The notes under the pieces were generated by a model, which saw only the letters and a list, made by a program, of their open reading frames with translations, did not search any database and had not been told where the DNA came from. Position numbers and translations under genes: made by a program. A stretch of DNA of 64,000 nt from Liquorilactobacillus aquaticus DSM 21051 (GTDB taxonomy: Bacteria; Bacillota; Bacilli; Lactobacillales; Lactobacillaceae), in assembly GCF_001436755.1 (NCBI RefSeq), contig NZ_AYZD01000015.1, positions 210,262 through 274,261 of the forward strand, in the 5' to 3' direction. Within the stretch, counting starts at the first letter, position 1; the number at the start of each line of letters is the position of its first letter. Below, piece after piece: positions 6,537 to 15,041 of the stretch.

Positions 6537-7676
6537 TTATTTAGCATCGTTTTCTTTTTCTAATTTGTTTGTTAATGCTTGATGCTGCTCATAAGTTTTT
6601 GAGTAATAAACTTTACCAGTTTTCATGTTAGCAATAAAATACAAGTAGCCTTTATTCCTGTCAGTAGGATTCAATACCGCCTTAATCGAAGTTAAACTAG
6701 GATTGTTGAACGGGCCTGGGCCAACACCTTGATGAAGATATAAATTATAAGGTGAGTCAACTTTCAAATCCTTGTATGTCACATTTTTCTTGTGCTTTCC
6801 TAAAGCATAAAGAACCGAGATGTCCGATTGAATCATCATTTTTTTGTCTAAACGATTTTCAAAAACACCGGCAATACGATAACGATCTTGTTCGGTCACA
6901 CCTTCACGTTCGACTAAAGAAGCCAAAGTCAGTGTCTCCTGAACGGACATGTTCCGCTTCTTCGCTTCGCTGTAGTATGGTGTCATTACCGAATTAGTTT
7001 TTGCGACCATTTTCGTAACGAGTTCCTTCAAAGAAACATTTTTACCGGCATAGTAGGTTGCAGGATATAAATATCCCTCCAATTTATAGCGGACATTTTT
7101 AGCATTGGCTGCTGAGGACAATAAATCTGGATATGTATCCTTCAATTTATTGACAAATTCTTGATCGTTCAACAAAGCCAAAAAATCTTTTTTTGAAAAA
7201 CGCGTATTTGCTTGAACAACATCGCCAATTGAATCCGCAGTCACTCCCTCACGAATTAACACTTTACCTGAATAACGTGATTCGCTGCTGCCACCCTTTT
7301 GAAGTTTCTGTGAAATTTGTTTTAACGTCATTGAAGGTTGTAACTCATAATAACCAGCCTTAAATTGACCATATTTCTTAGTTTTAACGTAGTAATCGAA
7401 AACAAAACCACTTTTAATTACTTTCTTTTCTTCAAGAATACTACCAATCTGCTTTGTCGTACTCCCGATTGGTACCTTGACCTCTATTTTTTCATCGCTT
7501 TTTGAATTTAACGGCTGTAAGCCCCTATTTACATAGCGATAACCAATTACACCGACTGTAATTATAAGCAATATAATAACAAGCACAACACCTATAACTA
7601 TTTGACGCGCAAATTTTGTTTGTTTTGGTTTGTTGGCCTTATTATTGTCAGTGTTTCCACCCTTCTGGTTATCCAA
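6537..7676 (-). CDS. mltG: Endolytic murein transglycosylase MltG
   Basis: The gene starts with TTG at 7676, with GGAGGG just upstream. The 379-residue protein has a polar cytoplasmic N-terminus (1-22), one membrane helix at about 24-46, a LysM-like region around 60-130, and the YceG fold. The catalytic motif LVEREG is at 254-259, with conserved EGYLYPATY at 200-208 and GPGPFNNPS at 319-327. MltG cleaves nascent glycan strands at the outer membrane face and sets strand length together with the elongasome. It lies upstream of udk, as in many Firmicutes. Confidence 0.95.
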   Translation of the reverse strand: MDNQKGGNTDNNKANKPKQTKFARQIVIGVVLVIILLIITVGVIGYRYVNRGLQPLNSKSDEKIEVKVPIGSTTKQIGSILEEKKVIKSGFVFDYYVKTKKYGQFKAGYYELQPSMTLKQISQKLQKGGSSESRYSGKVLIREGVTADSIGDVVQANTRFSKKDFLALLNDQEFVNKLKDTYPDLLSSAANAKNVRYKLEGYLYPATYYAGKNVSLKELVTKMVAKTNSVMTPYYSEAKKRNMSVQETLTLASLVEREGVTEQDRYRIAGVFENRLDKKMMIQSDISVLYALGKHKKNVTYKDLKVDSPYNLYLHQGVGPGPFNNPSLTSIKAVLNPTDRNKGYLYFIANMKTGKVYYSKTYEQHQALTNKLEKENDAK

Positions 7677-7811
7677 ATTATCCCTCCGTTCATAAAACTG
7701 CCCTTTCCATTATACAAAAATTTTTTTTGCTTTGCATTAATTAATAATAGAAAAGCAATAAAACCATTGTAACTATGAAGAATATAGGTATAAAACCTGC
7801 TTATCAGTATA

Positions 7812-10223
7812 TTAACGAATCTTAGCGGCAAATTTTTCTTTTAACTCATCAACAACTTTATCGAAATCTCTTGTTACATCTTCATCTAAAAGAGTTGCCT
7901 TTTTGTTTTGATAAGTCAGTTTATATGCTAAAGATTTAAGATCAGTTGCAATATGTTCACCTTCATATACATCAAACAACTCAACCTTGGTTAGATTCTT
8001 GCCGCCGTTTTCCTTAATACAAGCCACAATATCACTGTTTTTTATACTCTTATCTACCGCCATTGCCACATCACGTGTAACAGCAGGGTATTTTGAAACT
8101 GGTGTGTAATTTGCATGGTTTTTGACCAGCCCCATTATTTTCCCCAGATCCAATTCAAAAACATAGGTCCGACTAATATGATATTCCTTACATATATTCG
8201 GATGAATTTCTCCAACAAAACCTAAGAATTCAGCACCGACGTAAATATCTGCGGTTCTTCCGGGATGCATTTCCTCATGCCCGTCTGCTTGAACATACTT
8301 AACCCTCCCAGTTACGCCTAGCGAACGCAGCATATGTTCAACGATACCCTTAGTGAGGAAGAAATCAACTGGTACTTTTGCTTCATGCCATGTTGCCGTT
8401 TTAAATAAACCAGTCAGCGCGCCCGCAACATGTTCCACTTCAACGGGACGATCATTGCCTACTTCCCTGTAAAAGACCCGACCTTGTTCATAAAGAGCAA
8501 CATTATCAACCTTTCGAGCAACATTATATGCGATATCGTCTAAAAGGCCACTTATCAAGTTCATTCTAGCGGTTGTACGATCTGAACTCATTGGGAATTT
8601 AAGCTGAGTTGATTCAGAAGGTTGCATCAGAAAACGACCTGCTTTTTCTGATGTTGTTAGTCCATAAGAAATAGCTTGGGTCAAGCCAGCAGCTTCAAGC
8701 AACTGTCGTGTTGCGCGAATGATATTTTGCGAATGATTATAGTGCCCAGGTGTCAACTCTCCCTTCGGCAATGTCGCTGGTAGTTTGTCATAGCCATAAA
8801 TACGAGCAACTTCTTCTATTAGATCAGCTGGAATACTGATATCCCAACGGCGTGGTGGAACTGAAACAGTAAACATCGTATTAGCGATATTCACCCCAAA
8901 ACCTAAACGCACAAAAATATTTTCAATATCTGCGACTTTTAAGCTTGTGCCCAAAACGTTATTGATTTTATCAAGGGAAATAGAAACTTCAACAGGGGCC
9001 GCATCTTCCAATGCTCCCTTAGCAATTTCTGACACAACCTCTCCATTGCCAAGATCCGCTATCAATTGCGCTGCTGCATTTAATGCTTCGACAACCGTTT
9101 TACGATTGATTCCACGCTCAAAACGCATTGAAGCCTCGCTATGGAGATTATGCCTTCTAGCTGTTTTACGGACCAATGATGAATTAAAGACCGCTGCTTC
9201 AAGTGCAATCGTAGTCGTTTTTTCATCAACACTCGTACTTTGTCCGCCCATTGTTCCTGCTAACGCAATTGGACCATCCTCATCAGCTATCACAATATCA
9301 TGGGCATCTAACTTACGTTCCTGTTCATCAATTGTCGTTAATACTTCATCATTCTGTGCGAGGCGAACAATTATCTTCTTCCCGCTGATCTTCTCATAGT
9401 CAAAAGAATGCAGTGGTTGCCCATAGTCCATTAAAATATAGTTAGTTACATCAACAACATTGTTGAGTGGACGGATTCCTGCGTTCCAGAGACGCTTCTG
9501 TAGCCAAATTGGACTTTCTTTAACAGTCACGTTTTTTATTATGCGCATTAAATATGTTGAAGCTAATTCAGGCTCTGCTTCAATTTCAAGAAAATTAGCA
9601 ACATTATCATTCTGATTTTCTTTAATTTCTAGATGCGGCAAAGTGACCTTCTTATTGTATATCGCTGCTATTTCGTAAGCAGTTCCCCTCATACTCAACA
9701 TATCCGCACGGTTAGGAGTTACGTCAAGATCGATGATGTTTTCGTCCATTCCTAAATAAGGATAGACCGGCATCCCTGGTTCTGCATCTTCTGGTAAAAA
9801 GTATATTCCATCAACAAACTTCTTAGGAACAACATTTTCAGCAAAACCAATTTCTTGAAGTGCACAAATCATTCCTTCTGAAACCTCACCACGCATCTTT
9901 CCCCGCTTTATTTTGACATTATCGGCAATACGTGAATTTGGAAGAGCCACAATCACCTTTTTATGTGCCGCAATGTTAGGCGCACCACAAACGATCTGCA
10001 AAAGTTCATCGCCACCAACATTGACTTGACAAACATGTAGATGGTCTGAGTTTGGGTGCTTCTCAACTTTAAGTGTCTCGCCGACAACAATTTTTTTCAG
10101 ACCCTTTTCCAATCGATAAACTTCATCGACCTCAACCGCTGTCCTTTCAATCTTTTCAGCAAGAACTTGAGGCTCAATGTCGATATCTACATAGTCCTTT
10201 AACCACTTTGTTGAAATTTTCAT
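7812..10223 (-). CDS. pheT: Phenylalanyl-tRNA synthetase beta subunit
   Basis: The protein has 803 residues, the full bacterial length. In order: an N-terminal segment, the EMAP-type tRNA-binding OB domain at about 40-155, the B3/B4 editing domain around 210-380 (with NNVVDVTNYILMDYGQPLH), the B5 domain around 405-475 with IEEVARIYGYDKLP just after, a catalytically inactive synthetase-like core, and the C-terminal ferredoxin-like anticodon-binding domain ending FDKVVDELKEKF. It forms the alpha2-beta2 enzyme with PheS, encoded 12 bp upstream, and the pair is controlled by the T-box leader in front of pheS. Confidence 0.98.
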   Translation of the reverse strand: MKISTKWLKDYVDIDIEPQVLAEKIERTAVEVDEVYRLEKGLKKIVVGETLKVEKHPNSDHLHVCQVNVGGDELLQIVCGAPNIAAHKKVIVALPNSRIADNVKIKRGKMRGEVSEGMICALQEIGFAENVVPKKFVDGIYFLPEDAEPGMPVYPYLGMDENIIDLDVTPNRADMLSMRGTAYEIAAIYNKKVTLPHLEIKENQNDNVANFLEIEAEPELASTYLMRIIKNVTVKESPIWLQKRLWNAGIRPLNNVVDVTNYILMDYGQPLHSFDYEKISGKKIIVRLAQNDEVLTTIDEQERKLDAHDIVIADEDGPIALAGTMGGQSTSVDEKTTTIALEAAVFNSSLVRKTARRHNLHSEASMRFERGINRKTVVEALNAAAQLIADLGNGEVVSEIAKGALEDAAPVEVSISLDKINNVLGTSLKVADIENIFVRLGFGVNIANTMFTVSVPPRRWDISIPADLIEEVARIYGYDKLPATLPKGELTPGHYNHSQNIIRATRQLLEAAGLTQAISYGLTTSEKAGRFLMQPSESTQLKFPMSSDRTTARMNLISGLLDDIAYNVARKVDNVALYEQGRVFYREVGNDRPVEVEHVAGALTGLFKTATWHEAKVPVDFFLTKGIVEHMLRSLGVTGRVKYVQADGHEEMHPGRTADIYVGAEFLGFVGEIHPNICKEYHISRTYVFELDLGKIMGLVKNHANYTPVSKYPAVTRDVAMAVDKSIKNSDIVACIKENGGKNLTKVELFDVYEGEHIATDLKSLAYKLTYQNKKATLLDEDVTRDFDKVVDELKEKFAAKIR

Positions 10224-10235
10224 AATTAATCTATC

Positions 10236-11282
10236 CTACCCTCTCTGTGAAAATTGTTTTAGGAAGCGCATATCATTCAAATAAAATTCACGAATATCAT
10301 CGACCCCGTATTTCAGCATCGCAAAGCGGTCAGGTCCCAGTCCAAAAGCAAATCCACCATAGACATCAGCATCGATACCCGACATTTTAAGAACGTTCGG
10401 ATGAACCATTCCTGCACCTAAAACTTCTATCCAACCTGTATGTTTGCAAACTGAACAGCCTTCGCCGCTACATTTAAAACAGGAAACATCAACTTCAACA
10501 GATGGCTCTGTAAATGGAAAATAACTAGGGCGCAAACGAATTTCGCGTTCTTTACCGAAAACTGTTCTAGCAATAAGTTGTAAGGTTCCTTTCAAATCCG
10601 CCATTGTGATATTCTTATCAATCACAAGACCCTCGATTTGATGAAACTGATGCGAATGCGTAGCATCATCGGTATCACGGCGGTAAACTTTCCCTGGAGA
10701 AATCATTTTCAATGGACCTTTGGAGAAATCATGCTTTTCCATTGTTCTTGCCTGTACAGGTGAAGTCTGTGTTCTCATCAAGAATTTATCAGTAATATAA
10801 AAGGTATCCTGCATATCACGTGCTGGATGATCTTTAGGTAGATTCATCATTTCAAAATTATAATGATCCTCTTCAATTTCAGGACCATCTACCACCTGGT
10901 ATCCCATTCCTAAGAAAAGTTTTTCAATTTGATCAATGACTTGCATGATAATATGTGGCTGCCCTGTCTTAACTGGTACACCAGGCAGAGTGACATCAAT
11001 TTTTTCTTCTTCTAGACGTTTCGAAGTTTTAATAATTTCAATACGTTCTTTTCTTTCTGAAATAGCACTTGAAAGTTCATCACGAACTTTATTTGCAAAA
11101 CTGCCTACATTTGGTCGCTCTTCTTTAGGTAAATCCCGCATTCCGCGCAAAACCTCTGTAATTGGTCCTTTTTTGCCCAACACATTAACGCGAATATCAT
11201 TAATCTTTTTTAGATCTTTAGCATTATTGATTTCTTCAAGCGCGTTTTTTTTCAGTTCAGTTAACTTATCCTTTAAACCCAA
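10236..11282 (-). CDS. pheS: Phenylalanyl-tRNA synthetase alpha subunit
   Basis: The 348-residue frame begins with TTG at 11282; GAAGGG lies 11 bases upstream, and the nearby ATG at 11287 is out of frame and stops at once. Residues 1-85 form the tRNA-binding coiled coil. Class II synthetase motifs follow: motif 2 around [13 protein letters not shown], a cysteine-rich insert [17 protein letters not shown], and motif 3 [14 protein letters not shown] near 313-326. It activates phenylalanine and charges tRNA-Phe. The first gene after the Phe T-box, it is followed by pheT. Confidence 0.98.
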   Translation of the reverse strand: MGLKDKLTELKKNALEEINNAKDLKKINDIRVNVLGKKGPITEVLRGMRDLPKEERPNVGSFANKVRDELSSAISERKERIEIIKTSKRLEEEKIDVTLPGVPVKTGQPHIIMQVIDQIEKLFLGMGYQVVDGPEIEEDHYNFEMMNLPKDHPARDMQDTFYITDKFLMRTQTSPVQARTMEKHDFSKGPLKMISPGKVYRRDTDDATHSHQFHQIEGLVIDKNITMADLKGTLQLIARTVFGKEREIRLRPSYFPFTEPSVEVDVSCFKCSGEGCSVCKHTGWIEVLGAGMVHPNVLKMSGIDADVYGGFAFGLGPDRFAMLKYGVDDIREFYLNDMRFLKQFSQRG

Positions 11283-11342
11283 AACATTTCATTCCCTTCA
11301 TAATCAAAACAATTATTGAACTAGCAAAAATAAATAAGTACA

Positions 11343-11602
11343 AAAAAGACCTCATCCCTAAAAGGGACGAGGTCTCGCGGTACCACCCTTGTTCCAGTAT
11401 GACAAAATATACTTAGGCATACCGGCACTCAACATGTTAACGGCCATGAAATAACCGGCACACTATTCATCATTACGAATCCCAGTGGCAACTCAGGAAG
11501 TGAATTTCGAGTGATATCTCATAGAGCACTCACAGCCACTGTGCTCTTCTCTTAGATACTTGAATATCAACTGTACTCTTTTCCGTCTTAGTCTTTTACT
11601 AG
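11343..11602 (-). promoter_or_regulatory. T-box leader for phenylalanine (pheST)
   Basis: The minus strand carries the T-box core AGGGTGGTACCGCG (complement of 11376-11389), which lies just before a terminator: GACCTCGTCCCT pairs with AGGGATGAGGTC, then TTTTTT. The 5' part holds a Stem I region with a hairpin AGAGCAC...GTGCTCT and a plausible specifier UUC (Phe) at 11502-11504, followed by A as usual. Uncharged tRNA-Phe binding the specifier and the UGGN bulge would favour the antiterminator and switch on pheST. The specifier assignment is supported by the downstream genes. Confidence 0.92.
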
Positions 11603-11608
11603 TTCATT

Positions 11609-11637
11609 ATTCTAAACTTGAATTAAACATTCGTCAA
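11609..11637 (-). promoter_or_regulatory. Promoter of the pheST T-box transcript
   Basis: A -35 TTGACG at 11632-11637 and a -10 TAGAAT at 11609-11614 are separated by 17 bp. It begins only 3 bases past the stop of the HxlR gene. Confidence 0.8.
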
Positions 11638-11640
11638 GCC

Positions 11641-11979
11641 TCATCCACAATCTTCTGTGTCATACCACTTTTTAGACCATTGATGTATTTTACGCATAAT
11701 TCCACGTAGATCCTCGCCTCGCTCAGTCAATTGATAACAGAACCGGCAACTATCTTCCAGTAAAACCCTCTGTACCAAACCAGCCTCTTCCAATTCCTTC
11801 AATCTTTCGACAAGCACCCTATCACTGCATTTTTGAACTTTACTTGCTATATCTTTAAAACGTTGTGACCCTTCAGTCAGCAAAACATCAATAATGAGCC
11901 CATTCCACTTGCGACCCAAAATGCTGAATGTCTTTTCAAAAAAAGGGCACTGCTCGTAATTATTGGCTGTCTTTACCAT
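11641..11979 (-). CDS. HxlR-family transcriptional regulator
   Basis: The 112-residue protein is a single winged helix-turn-helix of the HxlR type: FSILGRKWNGLIIDVLL at about 18-34, RFKDIASKVQKCSDRVLVERL as the recognition region, then LKELEEAGLVQR and the wing YQLTERGEDL. GGAGGTG lies before the ATG. It has five cysteines, including EQCPFF near the N-terminus and DSCRFC at 77-80 region; several HxlR proteins (YodB, HypR) sense quinones or hypochlorite through an N-terminal cysteine. It does not share a transcript start with pheS, whose promoter begins right after its stop. Its target is unknown. Confidence 0.88.
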   Translation of the reverse strand: MVKTANNYEQCPFFEKTFSILGRKWNGLIIDVLLTEGSQRFKDIASKVQKCSDRVLVERLKELEEAGLVQRVLLEDSCRFCYQLTERGEDLRGIMRKIHQWSKKWYDTEDCG

Positions 11980-12028
11980 TAAATCACCTCCACCATAAAG
12001 TCCTTGAAGTAATTATTTGATCACTGTA

Positions 12029-12064
12029 CAAAAAAAAGATCCACAATTCGCAAAATGCAGATCT
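12029..12064 (-). terminator. Terminator of the HD-domain gene
   Basis: On the minus strand an AGATC...GATCT hairpin is followed by TTTTTTTT. It lies 15 bp past the stop at 12078. Confidence 0.75.
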
Positions 12065-12077
12065 TTTCAAAAGCTGC

Positions 12078-12578
12078 TTATTTAATAAGCCCCAAGCCAT
12101 GTTTAACTCTTGACTCATAACGTTCAAGCAAAGGAACGCTCACTTCAGATGTCGCTTCATATTTATCAACAAAGGTTACAATATAGCCTTCCAAATAACG
12201 AGGCGGCATCATTGTTGCGCCCCACATATGCTTAATAATAATGTCTTTTTCTAATTTCGATAAAGTTGTTATCTTTTCTGCATTGCGTACTGCAATTCGA
12301 GGGTGAATCCATGCATGCGTTCCAGAACTGAATTTAGTGGTACGCCAATCGTAATAAAACAGATCATGCAACAACCCAGCACGTGCAGTCGCTTTAGCAT
12401 TCAGATGCATTTTCTTAGCAATTCGATAACTATCATAAGAGACAGAGATCGAATGCTCAAGCCGATTAGAAAAGTAATGTTGTTTAAACTCTGCAAGTCT
12501 TTGAACCTCAGGTTTTTCAAGCAGTTCACCGACATAACTCATATATTCGGAATCTTTACGCCACTCATTCGTCTTCAT
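12078..12578 (-). CDS. HD-domain phosphohydrolase
   Basis: The 166-residue protein carries the HD metal site: His42 in RLEHSISVSYDSY, the His71-Asp72 doublet in ARAGLLHDLFYYDW, His92 in HAWIHPR, and Asp138 in VTFVDKYEA. This matches the small HD hydrolases annotated as putative metal-dependent nucleotide phosphohydrolases in lactobacilli. The substrate is unknown. AAGGGG lies just before the ATG. Its upstream region holds two tandem 29 bp repeats, each with a TAGAAT hexamer that could serve as a -10. Confidence 0.85.
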   Translation of the reverse strand: MKTNEWRKDSEYMSYVGELLEKPEVQRLAEFKQHYFSNRLEHSISVSYDSYRIAKKMHLNAKATARAGLLHDLFYYDWRTTKFSSGTHAWIHPRIAVRNAEKITTLSKLEKDIIIKHMWGATMMPPRYLEGYIVTFVDKYEATSEVSVPLLERYESRVKHGLGLIK

Positions 12579-12591
12579 GCAATTCCCCTTT

Positions 12592-12649
12592 TTAATATTC
12601 TAAATACATGATAACTGATTTTAATATTCTAAATACATGATAACTGATT
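12592..12649. repeat. Tandem duplication, 2 x 29 bp
   Basis: The 29 bp unit beginning TTAATATTCTAAATACATGA occurs twice in direct succession (12592-12620 and 12621-12649) without a mismatch that I can see. A few bases of a third copy follow. The repeat lies directly upstream of the HD-domain gene and duplicates a -10-like TAGAAT on the minus strand. Confidence 0.95.
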
Positions 12650-12709
12650 TTAAATAATTTGCAATCTAAATGAACCAAAATTTTGTCTTATTTTAGATAA
12701 ACTTAAAGT

Positions 12710-13480
12710 TTAAGCTTTAAGTTGAAACATTAGTATTCCAGCAGCAACAGCAACGTTCAATGATTCGGCATGACCCATTATAGGAATATAGAGATTACAT
12801 GTCGTGTTTTGCAAAAACTCTTTGTGCATCCCATTCCCTTCATTTCCCATAATGACAGCGAAATCGTGCTGTTTTTCGATTGTATCATACGGTTTTGCAT
12901 CTGGATTTAACTCGGTTCCGAAAACCGGCATGTGCTGTGTGTGCATCTTCTGGATCCAGCTGCCCAATGAGCCTGTAATCACCTTGATATGAAACTGGCT
13001 TCCCTGCATTGCTCTAACAACTTTGGGCTGATAAACATCTGCTGTCCCATCTCCAAATATTACACCTGAAAACCCAGCTGCATCTGCTGTTCTTACCATT
13101 GTTCCAATATTTCCAGGATCCTGAACTGCATCCAACATCAGCCATGCTCCTTGAAGAACAATATTTTCATCCTGGGTATCTTCTAAGGAAACAACCGCGA
13201 AAACCCCTTGTGGGCTGGGGGTCTCACTTAAATGATTAGCAACTTCTTCTGAAATAATGATAGTTTCGTGTGTATCTTTATTCATGGTTTCAATTTCGTC
13301 AAGATATTTAAAATTTTCTGTCACAAGTAGAAAGCTTATGTTGATATCTGAAATAAAAGCTTCTTTTACTAAATGCCAACCGTCTAAAAGGTAGGCTTTT
13401 TGTTTTTGTCTTCCTTTTTTGGTAGCTAGTTTTTTCCATTCTTTAATCTGTTTGTTTTGTGCTGATTGGATTACTTTCAT
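12710..13480 (-). CDS. SpoU/TrmH-family 23S rRNA 2'-O-methyltransferase
   Basis: The 256-residue protein has an N-terminal substrate-binding domain (about 1-100, with QKAYLLDGWHLVKEAF) and a C-terminal SPOUT knot. The three SpoU motifs are present: DAVQDPGNIGTMVRTADA at 117-134, MGNEGNG at 211-217, and IPIMGHAESLNVAVAAGIL at 232-250. It methylates a ribose 2'-OH of rRNA using S-adenosylmethionine; the Bacillus counterpart is YsgA. The order here (upstream of pheST and beside acyP and yidC) matches other lactobacilli. The exact nucleotide is not predictable. Confidence 0.92.
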   Translation of the reverse strand: MKVIQSAQNKQIKEWKKLATKKGRQKQKAYLLDGWHLVKEAFISDINISFLLVTENFKYLDEIETMNKDTHETIIISEEVANHLSETPSPQGVFAVVSLEDTQDENIVLQGAWLMLDAVQDPGNIGTMVRTADAAGFSGVIFGDGTADVYQPKVVRAMQGSQFHIKVITGSLGSWIQKMHTQHMPVFGTELNPDAKPYDTIEKQHDFAVIMGNEGNGMHKEFLQNTTCNLYIPIMGHAESLNVAVAAGILMFQLKA

Positions 13481-13597
13481 TATCTTCCTCTTTCACATCT
13501 TTAAATGAAGTTATAAGTATAGCATATTGTTCGTCTCTTCGTTTATACTGAATATATAATAAGATTCTATAAATCACAAGTTGGGAGGGAAATTACT

Positions 13598-13870
13598 ATG
13601 CAAGCAGTCAAGTTAACCATTTTTGGACGTGTGCAGGGAGTTGGTTTCAGATACTGTACCAAATTAGTTGCAGACCATCTTGGAATTACAGGTATTGTAC
13701 GCAATAACTCCGATGGCTCTGTCTATGTCGAAGCACAGGGTGAACTCTCTGAATTAGAAACTTTCATCGAAAAAATCAAGGTTTCACCTACACCAAGTGG
13801 AAAAGTGGAAAAATTAATTGTCACTAAGATACCACCAATTGAGTATTCAGATTTTCAAATTACCTACTAA
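13598..13870 (+). CDS. acyP: Acylphosphatase
   Basis: The 90-residue protein has the acylphosphatase signature GRVQGVGFRY at 10-19, with the phosphate-binding Arg18, and GIVRNNSDGSVYVEAQG with the catalytic Asn36. It hydrolyses acyl phosphates such as carbamoyl phosphate and 1,3-bisphosphoglycerate. GGGAGG lies just upstream of the ATG. It is transcribed divergently from the rRNA methyltransferase gene and lies before yidC on the same strand. Confidence 0.97.
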   Translation: MQAVKLTIFGRVQGVGFRYCTKLVADHLGITGIVRNNSDGSVYVEAQGELSELETFIEKIKVSPTPSGKVEKLIVTKIPPIEYSDFQITY

Positions 13871-14015
13871 TACTAACGGTCTCTATCCCAATACCACTTT
13901 TAAACTACTCTTTTTAATTAAAAAGGACTCTTCTGCTTCTCATTTCCGTGTGTTGATTGAAAAAGGAGGTCTAATACAGTATAGTTATAATCGTAGTTTA
14001 TTTGAAAGGGTATGA

Positions 14016-14948
14016 ATGATGAAAAAATTAAAACATTTAACTTTGATTCCAGCTTTTCTAACGATCAGTTTACTACTTAGCGGCTGTGTTCAAAGGACAA
14101 AGAGCGGCAAACCTTATGGGTTGATTTACGACCATTTAGCAATACCAGGACAGCATCTACTTGTTTGGCTATCAAGTCATCTTGGAGGCAGTTATGGATG
14201 GGCCATTATTGTCATCACCTTTATTGTAAGAATGGCACTACTTCCTGTCATGCTCAAACAATCAAAAAATGCAACAATTCAACAGGAAAAAATGGCTTCA
14301 GTTAAACCACAAATGGCGGACATTCAAAAACGCCAAAAAGAAGCAAAAACACAAGAAGAAAAGGCTGCTGTTAGTCAGGAAATGATGCAGATTTACCGTG
14401 ACAATGGTATTTCCATGACTGGTGGTATTGGTTGTCTTCCTATACTGATTCAAATGCCGATCTTCGCAGCTTTGTACGCAGCTATTCAATATTCTCCAGA
14501 GCTGTCGCGTTCCTACTTTATGGGCATCAATCTAGGAAAAACAAGCTTCGTCTTTACAGCTCTTTCATTTGTAGTTTACGCACTTCAGGGCTACCTTTCA
14601 ACTATCGGTATACCTAAAGAGCAGAAGAAACAGATGCAGTCAATGATGCTTATCAGTCCGATCATGATTACTTTTATGACGATTATTTCACCTGCTGGTT
14701 TAGGACTTTACTTTTTCATTGGAGGGATCTTTGCCTGCATCCAAACTTTGCTTATCAACCTGATGAGGCCAAAAATACGTGCTGAAATACAGGCACAAAT
14801 GAAGAAAAACCAACCGAAAAAAATTATTACACCAAGCGCTCCTCCGGTTCAGAAAAAGTCTTCTAAAAGTACAGTACAAAAAAATACTCAAAGTGATACT
14901 CAAAGTACCAATCGGAAAAGAAATGCAGGCAAGCAAAAACGACGCTAG
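14016..14948 (+). CDS. yidC: Membrane protein insertase YidC (lipoprotein type)
   Basis: Two adjacent ATGs at 14016 and 14019 follow GAAAGGG; the second has the better spacing. The 310-residue protein starts with a lipoprotein signal peptide and lipobox LSGC (Cys24 as lipid anchor). The YidC/Oxa1 core has five membrane segments, beginning YGWAIIVITFIVRMALLPV with the conserved hydrophilic-groove arginine, a cytoplasmic helical hairpin at about 90-130, and GGIGCLPILIQMPIFAALY. The tail from about 250 is very basic, a ribosome-binding feature typical of the YidC2/OxaA2 paralogue. Whether this is YidC1 or YidC2 cannot be settled without the other copy. Confidence 0.95.
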   Translation: MMKKLKHLTLIPAFLTISLLLSGCVQRTKSGKPYGLIYDHLAIPGQHLLVWLSSHLGGSYGWAIIVITFIVRMALLPVMLKQSKNATIQQEKMASVKPQMADIQKRQKEAKTQEEKAAVSQEMMQIYRDNGISMTGGIGCLPILIQMPIFAALYAAIQYSPELSRSYFMGINLGKTSFVFTALSFVVYALQGYLSTIGIPKEQKKQMQSMMLISPIMITFMTIISPAGLGLYFFIGGIFACIQTLLINLMRPKIRAEIQAQMKKNQPKKIITPSAPPVQKKSSKSTVQKNTQSDTQSTNRKRNAGKQKRR

Positions 14949-14997
14949 TCTGAAAATTATTGACACACGGTTTGCAAATTGGAGACTCTTTAAAAAA

Positions 14998-15041
14998 AAT
15001 AGCGATATATTCGTTAACCTCGAATATATCGCTATTTTTTT
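14998..15041. terminator. Bidirectional terminator between yidC and the kinase gene
   Basis: A perfect 16 bp stem (AATAGCGATATATTCG and its complement) with a 7-base loop is flanked by A8 on one side and T8 on the other, so it can end both converging transcripts. It overlaps the stop of the histidine kinase gene by two bases. Confidence 0.95.

Noticed and set aside
13818-14015. Small plus-strand ORF between acyP and yidC
   Set aside because: It begins inside acyP in another frame and has no ribosome site; the region contains only an AT-rich palindrome CTTTTTAATTAAAAAG and the yidC ribosome site.
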